From contig CM020618.1 of assembly GCA_009829735.1 (NCBI GenBank), positions 33,022,894-33,086,893 of the forward strand: a stretch of 64,000 nt of DNA. Direction: 5' to 3'. The notes under the pieces are model-generated. The model did no database searches. It was not told the DNA's origin and saw nothing but the letters and a program-made list of their open reading frames with translations. Each line of letters begins with the position of its first letter. The stretch's first letter is position 1. The DNA comes from Pyropia yezoensis. Taxonomy: Eukaryota; Rhodophyta; Bangiophyceae; Bangiales; Bangiaceae. Position numbers and translations under genes: made by a program. Shown in pieces: positions 20,330 to 29,599 of this stretch.

Positions 20330-20475
20330 GCGGGGGAGAGAAAGAGCAGACGAGAGGTCAAAGGCAGGAGCGGGGGAGAAGGGGGGGGGGGGGGGAGACG
20401 GAGAGTTCCAGAGGGGGGGGAGGGGGAGAGGGGGAGGGGGGCAACATGGGGGAGGGGGGGACGGGTGTACGGGGG
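20330..20475 (+). repeat. Polypurine tract
   Basis: About 145 bases almost wholly A and G on the plus strand, with G runs of 8-16, which could form triplex or G-quadruplex DNA. Confidence 0.85.
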
Positions 20476-22394
20476 TACATGGGGACGGGGAGGAACACGG
20501 GGGAGGGCTCCGAGACAGAGGGCTACACGGCGACTTTGGCGCGCGCGGCTGGATTTGCCAGGTCACTCTCTGTCACCGAATCTGCCTTATGATTGGACGA
20601 GGCCGGATCTGTGTCGCTTCTGCGGGCGGTCTCAACGATGATTGGGTGAAAAAGGGCGCGCTTTTATCGAGCACGTCCACGTGGACAGCGCAATCCCTAC
20701 GCCAAGAGCTCGCCCGCTGGCATTCACCAAGCGCCATGTCAGCACAATCTATCCACCGCCAGTGCCGCCGCCGCGGCCGCCGCCGATGCCGGTGCCGTCC
20801 CCGCCGGTCTTGGTCGGCCTGCAGGCCCCCCAGCTGGTGCCACGCCCGCCCGCGGGGGAGGGGGTAGCGGCGGCAGTGGTGGCAGCCGGCACCGGCACCG
20901 GCACCGCCGTTTGCGGCCGCGCGACGAGGGCTACGTCCGCCTTGGTCGCGCGCGGCGACGGCGGCGGCGGCGTCGGCGGCGGTGGCTCGGCCACCGGCTC
21001 GGCCACCGGCTCGGCCACCTGCTCGACCACCGTTTTGACCGCCGGCTAGCCGCCGGCTCGAGACCTCTCCACCCCTCATCGCCCCTTTTTATCTCCCCAA
21101 CACACCCAATTTCCTGCTGTCTCCATTGCCCTTGCGGATCTTACCCCTCCCCTTCTTTTTTGACTGATGCTGATGTGCCCTGCGCACTGACTCTTTTTTG
21201 CTTGCAGGAGAGCACGCTGGCATCACTGGCGCCGCTGCCGCCGCCGCCGCTGTCGCGCCGGGGTAGAGTTGGGGGGGAGGGGGCACAGCGGGGGACGGTG
21301 GAGGTCGGCGCTGGGTGGGCTGGCGGTGGCGGCGGCGCTGTGTTTTTTTGTGGCAACGGCAGAGGGAGCGGGGTGTGCGTGGTACGTGGCGGGACGGGCG
21401 TCGGATGGTGCGAGCGTGTGTTGAGGTTGTTGAGAAGAGGCAGACCTACAGGGGCAGAGCTGCGGGTGCATCGGAAGTGACGGCTGCTGTGGGAAGGTCG
21501 GAGCGGGCAAGGGAGGGGGGGAAGCTAGGCGATGTGTCTCGCGCGTGGTGGGGTTGTTTGGGGCGGAGTTCGGTGGTTGGAAGCGGGGATAGTGGCGACA
21601 GCGAAGTTTGCCGATGCTGCTTAAATACATGGACAGCAGGCGGTAGGAAGGACCAGCGGGGGGGAGGGCAGGGTGGATGGGGGCAGAGAGCTGTACTGCG
21701 CATGGAGGAGGGGGGGGAGGATGATGGAATGGCTGAGGATGGTGGCGACTTCAGCACGCTAATACCGGGTCGATTTAAAAAACAAAACTGCCTCGCTACA
21801 CATCTGCCTTACTAGCTCTGGACTAGGGACAGCAACTACAACTACACCATTACCAAGAAGTAACTCCTCAAGCTGCCCATGGGGGTGCGGTGAAAGCGGC
21901 CTCTGGTGGGTCTGCAAGGCCGATCTTACCTCCCCGATTCTTAGGGTGTGGGGGGGGTTAGTAGCCGAAATGGTTTTTTCGCCCTCGACAAGCGCCCATC
22001 CCTCAAGCGATTGCGAGCGAGCGACCTTCCCTTCCTCTCTCCTGAGCCGGAGATCACGTGGACGAGGCCGGGTGAATCTCCTTGGGGACAATGCGCCCAT
22101 GGGCGCACCGCGACGCAACCGCCACCCGCCACCCGCCACCCACACTCCCCACGCCTGTACAAAGTACAGTCAATAGCTGCTGCATCATGGGACCATGATA
22201 GATATTTACGCCATCCAGACGAGCGTTTTGGCTCTTTCTCCTGTAGCGCTGGGATATGTAGCAGCGCTCTGTCATTTCTCATGAGCCTCCAGAACCCTTC
22301 CGTAGTCCTCGTGATGTGCAGCGGAAGTGGAGAGACACTGAACTGTTTTCTTCAGTCTAGGCACGAGAGTACTACCTATCGTTGACATTCGTAC

Positions 22395-22500
22395 ACGCAG
22401 CTGTGGCGTCACACTCAGCAGCAGCCGCATGCACATGTCCCTCGCGGAATGATAGTGTGTGAGGAATACCTCGCCTGGTGCACAAAAGTAATGCGCTGCT
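22395..22500 (-). repeat. Dispersed repeat, coding-like copy
   Basis: Second copy of the 4193-4303 repeat, here without a stop: the minus strand reads AAHYFCAPGEVFLTHYHSAR and then RDMCMRLLLSVTPQL. It lies just downstream of the C2H2 gene that ends at 22540, in the same orientation, so it could be an exon of that gene or a transposon remnant. Confidence 0.55.
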
Positions 22501-22539
22501 ATCCCTAGCGCGGCACCGCGATGGTGGCTCGCCCGGCCA

Positions 22540-24903
22540 CTACCAGTCCCTCCGCCTCCCCCCCGCAGCGTCCTCCCCCCCCGACCCGCCATCGTCCGCC
22601 ACAGGCCCCAAGTCACTGTGGACCGCCACAATGTGCTCGTACAGGGCGACAGGGGTGTGAAAGGGCAGCCGACACGTTGGCGAGCCACGGATGCACACAA
22701 ACGCGGGCGCGGCGCCGGCCCCCTCATCCGCACTTGCACCCGACAGCCCGCCGGGTGTCCCACTCAGATGCGACGCAGCAGGCTCCCCGACCGGCCTCTC
22801 AGCGGTGCGGCGTACGCGAGAAAAGCGACCTCCGGACCGAAGACCAGTAAGCACCGCCGCGGCGGCTAGGACAGAGTCATCGACGGCAGCCGCATCGGCC
22901 ACAGCGGTCCCGGTCGGCGCTGCAGTGGCGGCGGCAACACCCGCACCTGGTGCCACGTACAGAGGCGTGTGCAGACCTGTGACACCCACACCTCCGTGGG
23001 TATGCACGCCGCTGCCGCTGCCGTCGTCCCTGCCACCGCCGCCGTCCACGCCGGCGACGCCACCACCGACGCCACTAGCATCGCCACTGCAATGAACGTC
23101 GCCGCACACACGACCACGCCCACATTCCCTTCCATGGGCACCTGCCACATCGCGCGCGGCACCCCCACCGTGACCGCCAAGCCCTCGACCGTCCCCAGCC
23201 TCTCCGCCACCCCGCCCCGCCCCATAAGACAGGATGACGTAGTCAACGACACCACCGCGGCCGCCGAGACGACCCCTGGTACCGCTGCCTCCACGCAGAA
23301 TGCCCGCTCTACTCGACGGGGCAGACGAAACAACTCGACCGGAGCTGCCGTCTGCGCCGCTGCGACCATTGCCGTCCGCGCCTCTGCAACCACCGCCGTC
23401 CGAGCTGCTGCCACCGCCACCATCCACGCCGCTACCACCGCCACCTTCCCTGCCGCTGCCACCACCACCGTCCCCGCTGCCGCCGCTGTACAAATTCCGT
23501 GCACCAGCCCCCCCAACGTGGGTGCCGTCTCCACTGACAGACCGCGTTGGATAGCGCGGTGGCCGCCCCACCATACGGCCCTCGTCAAACCTCGGCCGTG
23601 CGTCCCGACGCGCCGGGCCTGAAGACGACAATGCCGGCACCCACGATGCAGGCGCAGACGGGTCCAACGCAAGCCGCGACACGGCGGCGCTGGTACCTGC
23701 CGACATCATCATGGAAGGCCAGTCCGGCACGCGTCTCCCATGGCGCGCCTGCAAGGACGACGGCGGCCGCGCTGCGTGTAGCCACGATCGGGATGATCTG
23801 GGCGGCGGCGGCGCCCGTCCCCACAGCGGCAGCTGCGCCATTGACGGCGGCGACGGATTCCGCATCGGCGGCAGCAGGGGCAGCAGCGGCGGCGTTGGCG
23901 GCAACGACGGCCTCCCGCCCGATGACGGCGGCTGCGGGTGCGGCGGCGGCGGCGGCGTCGGCGGCGGCGACAGCAGCAGCGGCTGCGGCGGCGGCGGCGA
24001 CGTCTTGTCCGATGCGGGGTACGGGTGTGGCTCTTGCTGCTGCTCAGTCCCCTGTCGCCCGTACAGGTCGCCCGACAGCGGCGCGGCCAGGTGCCGAGGC
24101 CGACCAGACGCCGCGGCATACGCCGCGGAGGCGACAGCCGGTGGCCCACGACGGCCGCGAGAATACGTCCGTGGCGGCTGCGGCGGCGGCGGTGGAGGCG
24201 ACGGCGGCGGTTCTGAGGGTGGGGGCGGCGGCCACCGCGGGGGCGGCTGCCGTGACTGTGGCGGCAGCGGAGGTGGCCGCCCACCCGACGGCGGTGACGG
24301 GGGCACCGTCGGCGGAGGCGGCGGCGGCAGAGCTCCGGCAGGCCCGTCGATGTTGGCCGCGTACGCCGCCACCAGCCGTTGGAGCCGCCGCCGCGCCGCG
24401 GCAACCGACAGCGATGCGCCCGCCCACTGCCCGCGGCGGCCGCGCGTCGCTGTGAGTCGCCCGTGCGGGGGAGACGGCAGCGCCGGCTGGGCGGCCGCCT
24501 GTGCCGCCACCAACACCACCTTGGAGCCCCCCCGGGGGCCGCCGCCACCGCCGCCACCGCCGTCCCCGTCGCCTGTGCCGGTCACTGCGGCAGCGGCGAG
24601 CGCCGCAGTCACATGGACGGCGCTGGCGCCGCCTGTCGCGACGGCGTCTGTCGCGCCCTGCGGGCGCTCATAGCCAGCGTCCTCGCCGCCGCGGCCGGGC
24701 AGCCCGCCATCAGACCCACCGCCCACGCCACCGCCGTTCCCGTTGCTGCCACCGCCGCCGCCGCTGCCGCCGCCACCGCCACCGCCACGGGAGCGAGCCC
24801 CACTACCGCAGCCGGAGCCGACGAGAGGCGCATCACCACCGCCACTGACGTCGCCGTCACGTCCCCCTCGGCCGCCGTGGCTACAAAGCCGAGAGGCCTC
24901 CAT
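22540..24903 (-). CDS. Gly/Ala-rich protein with one C-terminal C2H2 zinc finger
   Basis: About 787 residues from ATG 24903 (MEASRLCSHGG) to the stop at 22540-22542. Most of it is low-complexity: Gly-rich, then Pro-rich (PPPPPSEPPPSPPPPPPQPP type), then Gly/Ala/Val-rich. The only recognisable unit is near the C-terminus: FVCIRGSPTCRLPF, then HTPVALYEHIVAVH. This has the spacing of a C2H2 finger but with six residues between the cysteines instead of two to four. It may bind nucleic acid. The Gly-rich part resembles that of the five-finger protein at 32990-35988, which suggests a paralogous family. Long open frames arise easily in this composition, so the N-terminal extent and introns are uncertain. 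Confidence 0.55.
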   Translation of the reverse strand: MEASRLCSHGGRGGRDGDVSGGGDAPLVGSGCGSGARSRGGGGGGGSGGGGGSNGNGGGVGGGSDGGLPGRGGEDAGYERPQGATDAVATGGASAVHVTAALAAAAVTGTGDGDGGGGGGGGPRGGSKVVLVAAQAAAQPALPSPPHGRLTATRGRRGQWAGASLSVAAARRRLQRLVAAYAANIDGPAGALPPPPPPTVPPSPPSGGRPPPLPPQSRQPPPRWPPPPPSEPPPSPPPPPPQPPRTYSRGRRGPPAVASAAYAAASGRPRHLAAPLSGDLYGRQGTEQQQEPHPYPASDKTSPPPPQPLLLSPPPTPPPPPHPQPPSSGGRPSLPPTPPLLPLLPPMRNPSPPSMAQLPLWGRAPPPPRSSRSWLHAARPPSSLQARHGRRVPDWPSMMMSAGTSAAVSRLALDPSAPASWVPALSSSGPARRDARPRFDEGRMVGRPPRYPTRSVSGDGTHVGGAGARNLYSGGSGDGGGGSGREGGGGSGVDGGGGSSSDGGGCRGADGNGRSGADGSSGRVVSSAPSSRAGILRGGSGTRGRLGGRGGVVDYVILSYGAGRGGGEAGDGRGLGGHGGGAARDVAGAHGRECGRGRVCGDVHCSGDASGVGGGVAGVDGGGGRDDGSGSGVHTHGGVGVTGLHTPLYVAPGAGVAAATAAPTGTAVADAAAVDDSVLAAAAVLTGLRSGGRFSRVRRTAERPVGEPAASHLSGTPGGLSGASADEGAGAAPAFVCIRGSPTCRLPFHTPVALYEHIVAVHSDLGPVADDGGSGGEDAAGGRRRDW

Positions 24904-24942
24904 CGGGCCGGCGCGAGCGCCAACGGGGGGCGGCCGTGTCAC

Positions 24943-25810
24943 CGCTAGGCGGTCCGCAGGCTTGGTGTGTCTTGCCGCTCACCTCTCTTATCCTCCCCTC
25001 ACCTCCCCCCCCCCCCCCCCCCCCCCCCCCCGCCCACAGCCTCCGTCGATACGCCTCCGGCACCAGCAGCCAGCGCCGTGGTTGATAGGGGGGCGCCACC
25101 GGAAATAGGGGCAACAGCACCGGCCGGCGGTGCCCACGCCGCCCCCAACCGCCAGGCGCGCTGCCGACGCGGCAGTGTGACGCCGACGGGGCGTGGCGCG
25201 CCGCTTCTTTCCTTCCCTCCCCCCCCCCCCCCCCCCCCCCGCCGCCGCCGTCCCGCCATGCGCAGCATCATCGCGCATGGAGACCACGCACCGCCGGGTG
25301 GCCGTATCCCACAATCGTGTCATGCAGACCAGGGGAGGGAACGCGGGAGTAGAAAAGCGGGGGGGGGTGGGAACGTCGGGGGGGGAGAGATTGGTAAGGG
25401 CAGGCAGGACACCCGTCCAGAGCAGCTGGTGGGTAGCGGGGGGCGGGCGGAAGGGGGGGGGGCGAGGCGCGCAGCGACCGCCGGCGTGCGCGAGCCCGCG
25501 TGGCCCGCCGCCCCGCTCTCACCCCCCCCTAGGACCCCGCTCTCTTGCCGTCACCACCCCCATAGCCTTGCCGCCGTATGGTCTCCAATGAATCAAAACA
25601 CCCCCTCCGTCCGTCTCCCCCGCCCTCCCCCCCCTAGCGGCACAACGGCCGCGGCGGCGGGCATCACAACAATAGTCAAAAGAAACGGCCACCGCACGCG
25701 GCGGCTAGACCTTGGTCAGCCGTATTGCCCCCTCCCCTCCCCACACCGCCCCGTTGCTGGCTATGCTGGCGCGAGCGTACGCAGCGCCCTGCACAGTCCA
25801 GTACAGTAGC
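24943..25810. other. Intergenic with long poly-C tracts
   Basis: Poly-C runs of about 30 at 25005-25032 and about 20 at 25219-25240. Sequence between them is GC-rich with no credible gene. Confidence 0.45.
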
Positions 25811-26747
25811 CAGGGCTCTTCAAGCGTAGCAATTTGAGCTTAGCGTACGGTATTGGCCCCTGCCAAATTCTGAAAGTGAGTGTGAGTACTGGCTGACAGT
25901 GGCAGTTTTTCAGAAGAGCGTGTGAGTGTCCGTGCCAGTTCTCAAGAGTGCGTATACAGCAATCGTATACGCTCGGCCAATCTGTGGCCAAGCGTACTAG
26001 ACAAAAAGCAAGTGGCAAGCGTACGTCGTGAGCGTACGCATGCAGAGTCAAGGGAGTGCAGAGGCCTCGGTGGTTACGAAGAGGACGACGGTATTAAAAG
26101 CGGTGAGAGCAGCCGCTGGCGCGGCGACCGCCCCAGCGGCGGCAGCGGCCGCAGCGGCGGGCGCCGGAGCAAAGGCGACGAATGCACTGTGACATAACTG
26201 TACCAGTACCAAAGATTCGTAGAGCTCACAATGCTACAGAGGTCGCTGGCAGGGTCGATAAGATAGACACTGCTCAGTTGCCTCAGCATAAGCCGAACGC
26301 TTGATAACGGCCGCTGAAGACCATGCAGCGGAAGACATACCATCCCTTCTGTGCTGTGCCTAGTCATAGATAATCTGACCACGAGAACGGCAGCTCTGTG
26401 CTAGTTTGGAGACTTCACCAAGTGCTGACGTGCTACGGACGTGGAGTCAGCGCTGCGCAGACGGTCAAATCGCTCGCAGCTCGATACGGATCTTGTCATT
26501 TGACGTGCACATGAAAAAGGGAGGCCCCCAGATGTGTGCTAGCACGAGAATAATTTTATTGCAATAATTAATGAATACACTACGCTTGGGAAGCTGAGCA
26601 AGTGCGTACCCGATACTCTTGGCCCCCCCCCGCCTGGCCCAGTGAGTGCTTGGGTGCGCCTCCGGAGCAATCGCGTACCGCGTAGCCAGATACGCTTGAC
26701 AAATACGCGCGTATTACTCTTGACCAAAATACGCTTTGAGAGCCCTG
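25811..26747. mobile_element. Second hAT element of the same family, with target duplication
   Basis: Starts CAGGGCTCTTCAAGCGTA and ends with its inverted partner (reading inward CAGGGCTCTCAAAGCGTA). A perfect 8-bp direct repeat ACAGTAGC flanks it at 25803-25810 and 26748-26755. Length 937 bp. It shares the CAGGGCTNTTCAAG end and the subterminal TACNCTTG/TACGCTT repeats with the element at 5519-6141, so both likely answer to one transposase. It is AT-richer than the flanks and holds no transposase. Confidence 0.9.
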
Positions 26748-26933
26748 ACAGTAGCTATCGACAGCGCGAGCTGGGGCACCTTTTCTCGAAGCGCTGCTGG
26801 GGGGGCACTGCTCTGGTCGCGCCCCACAAGCTCCGGATCAACAGCGGCGACAAGGTCCACGCCCGTTGGCCCGGCCTCGGACACGGGCCCGGGTTTGAAA
26901 TCGGCTGCGGCCGGCACGGCCCATCACCTCTGC

Positions 26934-27008
26934 CGTAGGGCCTAGCGTAGGGCCTACGTACGGCCTACGCGTAGGCCCTACGTGCAGGGTAGGCCCTTCC
27001 CGTAGGGC
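26934..27008. repeat. Nested palindrome cluster of CGTAGGGCCTACG
   Basis: CGTAGGGCCTACG near 26947 pairs exactly with CGTAGGCCCTACG near 26969, and further GTAGGGC/GCCCTAC copies flank them at 26934 and 26990-27008. The stretch can fold into a cruciform. Non-coding. Confidence 0.8.
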
Positions 27009-28587
27009 AATGACTGGTGGTGCCCCCGCCCCCCCAAAAGAGGCTACCGTTTTTTCTAAACTGGACAAGACGGGAGAGCTCCTGACGAGCTCCTCTGCCA
27101 GCTCATGTTTTCTCTTTTGTAGAAGCAAGCAGCCTAGCAACCTTCTCTCATACCCGAGTTGTGTAAGCCGTCGCGCGGCGTTTTCTCTGTTGTGGGTTCC
27201 TCTTTAGCACCTCGACGCCGTCGCTGGCACAACGACGCTGCCGCGGCGACGCTGCCGCGGCGACGCTGCCGTCCCGCCCGCCCACCCGGTGGGCGCTCGC
27301 TGACGTGGACGGGCGTCGGTATCTACAGGGGGTGATTGTATGGATGTGGAATTCTCGGCAATGTCCGCTTTTTCCCCGTGCCGTATGAGACAGAGAAAAG
27401 AGCAGCACACACGGAGAAAGCCCGTGAGCTACATACCTATGTACAGTACACTGTATTACTCGATTTAAATATGACTATGTACCTATGTAGACACAGTGGG
27501 GTGGGTGCGTGCGTGGGGTGGGTTGGGAGCGGGGGGGTTGGGGTGGGTATCGCTCGAGGCATCTGTTTTTTTTTTTAAACCCCACCCCCCCCGCGAGGCC
27601 ACTGTGCCGACCGCCTCACGCCATGCGGCGTGCCGCCAGCAGGCAGCGCGGGACGCCGATGCGCTTGGCCGGTGCCGCACCACCGACCTGTGCCGCGCGG
27701 TGCGGTCGGGGTCGCCCCGCCGACGCGTGGCACTTGCAGCGGGACGGTGGCAGGGAGCCCCTTCCCCCGCACGCACTAGCGGCACGGATACTGCCAGTCT
27801 GCCCCGCGAGTGTTGGGGAGGTGCGCGTAGGGGGTGGCAAAGCCGCCGCTACCTCGCCGCGGCAGTGAAAGTGGGCGGGCGAGAGGGGGTGGTGTGGTAG
27901 GGCGGCGGAAAAGATGGGGAACGGGGGCTCGGATGAGCGGGGGGGGTTGAGGGGTGGAGCGGGCACAAGAGCCGCCGACGGTGGCCTTGGCGGTGGCGGT
28001 AGCGGCTGTTTGGTGGTGGTGGCAGTGGCGGTCTTGGTGGCGGTCGTGGTGGCGGCGGCGGCGGCGGTGTCGGTGGTGGCGGCGGCGGTGGCGGCGGTGC
28101 CTCCCCCCTCCCCGCAACTCTGTCCGCCGCCACAGCCCAATGGAAGACGAGCATCACGGCAGGGATGGCGGGGGTGGGACGAGGACAGGTCGAGGACAGG
28201 TCGTGGCGGTTGGGTGGCGGAGGGCGGAGAGGGGGAGGAGGGGAGCGTGCGTGCGTAAGAGTCAGAGCCCGCTGGGGCTGCGATGGACTGGCCCTGCTTG
28301 GCCGCGCGGTGCGCGACGGCTGGTGCGGTGTCGACGCTGCCCGGGCGCCCACGGGGCGGGACCCCCAGCAGTGACGCTTGCGACGCTGGGCGGCGGACCG
28401 CAGGGGGAGCACGGACCCCTACCGTCGCCCCCCCGCCACCCTCACCGTCCGTTCGTGGCTCGTGTGATAAAATAGAATAACAGTCATTTATCAAGTCAAG
28501 AAAAAACGGGAGCTGTCGACGGAAAAAATAAACAAAGAAAACACCCCGCTGCATGCATGTCTGCCTCCCCCTTGTCCGCCCAAGTCA
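27009..28587. other. Intergenic, no supported gene
   Basis: 27235-27275 has three tandem GCGACGCTGCCGCG units. 27410-27490 has several CTATGTAC/GTACAG palindromic bits. 27950-28110 is a GGTGGCGG repeat tract. A 312-codon minus frame from 28554 is low-complexity and overlaps the 3' flank of the next gene, so it is not called. Confidence 0.4.
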
Positions 28588-29364
28588 CTATGCGTACTCG
28601 GCGGCCGCCTCGTCGCTGTTGGACACGTCCAGCGCCTTCTCCGACGGCTCGGCCTCGGCGGTGCGAGCCGCCGCCGACCGGCGGGTCTTGAGGCCCATGT
28701 TCTCCACCATGTGCGAGTCGCACACGGCGCGGAGGGTGAGCGACAGCGCAACGAGCGCGCCACCCCAGGATGCGAAAAAGGCGGGGGAGCCCCAGAACGC
28801 GGCGCCCCCGCCGCCCACCACCGCCGCCGTCTTGGCAGACGTCACCAGTGCGGCGGCGGCCACCCACAGACCCAGCGTGAGGATGCTGCCCAAGAGCTCA
28901 ATGGCGCCCGCTGCGGCCAGGCCCGCCGCCTTGGCCACCAGCACGACCAAGACAATGAGGGCCGAAACGGCGCCAATGCCGACCAGCGACTTGGTCCGGT
29001 CGCTGCACTCTACTGTGTCAGGTTGGATGCGGCAAAACTCCAGGGCGTTGCCACTGTGAAAGAAAACATACAAGAACGTCGTATGGTACGAGGGGAAGAG
29101 GGAGGGGGGAAGGGGAAGAGGCAAGCAGGAGGCGGGGAGGGGGGGGGCGCAGACAGAGAAAGCAGCCAGACAAGTCAGTAGCTGCACCTGCGGCGCCAGT
29201 GACCAACTGCAATGGAGCAACGAGCACTCGACGAAAGAGGCGGGAAAAATACGCTGCTCGAGTAGCAGCCGCACACCAACGTACAAGATGGTGAGGCTGA
29301 CGATCAGTAGCAGCACCAGCTTCTGGAAGCCATGGCCCCTGTCCGAGTGCCCGATGAGTGCCAT
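28588..29364 (-). CDS. Four-helix membrane protein, MARVEL-like topology
   Basis: ATG at 29364 (MALIGHSDRGH), TAG stop at 28588-28590. Predicted membrane segments are KLVLLLIVSLTILYVGVRLL; then after an intron VGIGAVSALIVLVVLVAKA, ELLGSILTLGLWVAAAALV and WGGALVALSLTLRAVC. A Cys-containing loop (ALEFCRIQPDTVEC) lies between segments 1 and 2. The tail is charged and cytosolic-looking (RTAEAEPSEKALDVSNSDE). An intron must end at the clear TTTCTTTCACAG acceptor near 29054. An in-phase donor choice is GT at 29203 (150 bp), and a better-looking one at 29187 would shift the frame. Four helices with short loops resemble MARVEL or tetraspan vesicle proteins, but sequence identity to either is unproven. 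Confidence 0.6.
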   Translation of the reverse strand: MALIGHSDRGHGFQKLVLLLIVSLTILYVGVRLLLEQRIFPASFVECSLLHCSWSLAPQVQLLTCLAAFSVCAPPLPASCLPLPLPPSLFPSYHTTFLYVFFHSGNALEFCRIQPDTVECSDRTKSLVGIGAVSALIVLVVLVAKAAGLAAAGAIELLGSILTLGLWVAAAALVTSAKTAAVVGGGGAAFWGSPAFFASWGGALVALSLTLRAVCDSHMVENMGLKTRRSAAARTAEAEPSEKALDVSNSDEAAAEYA

Positions 29365-29579
29365 GTCGACCTGGGGTAGAGGCGCAAAGGGGCAGGCGCT
29401 TGAGCTTGATCGGCAGGTCGCAGAGTGGGAGAGTACGGAGCAGAGAGGAGGGGGGAGGGGCTGCGTCGGACGGTCGGCGAGGGAAGACGTGAAGGAAGGC
29501 AGCGACTGTGAGTTGTGGCGGATGCAGGTGGCTTGATGGATGCCAGGCGTGGGCAGCCCTGGGGTGCAGGCAGGCCGCC

Positions 29580-29586
29580 TTTATAC
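29580..29586 (-). promoter_or_regulatory. Candidate TATA box of the membrane-protein gene
   Basis: The minus strand reads GTATAAAGGCGG here, about 220 bp upstream of the ATG at 29364, in an otherwise GC-rich stretch. Spacing to a start site is untested. Confidence 0.4.
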
Positions 29587-29599
29587 ATGCTCCAAAGGC

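Larger units (their letters stand above)
17816..22394. other. Long non-coding, homopolymer-rich region
   Basis: Upstream of the light-harvesting gene and beyond. Many poly-C or poly-G runs (18414-18425, 18493-18510, 18825-18838, 20380-20395). Overlapping open frames on both strands lack domains. 20640-21050 has a Pro-rich then Ala/Gly-rich open frame (YPPPVPPPRPPPMPVPSP) with a 12-bp tandem CTCGGCCACCGG at about 20995-21030, which could be an exon but is unproven. 19600-19700 has short inverted GCCACGT pairs. Confidence 0.4.

Noticed and set aside
27616-28554. 312-codon minus-strand ORF
   Set aside because: Thr/Ala/Pro low complexity, overlaps the 3' flank of the membrane-protein gene, equal-length frames on the other strand.
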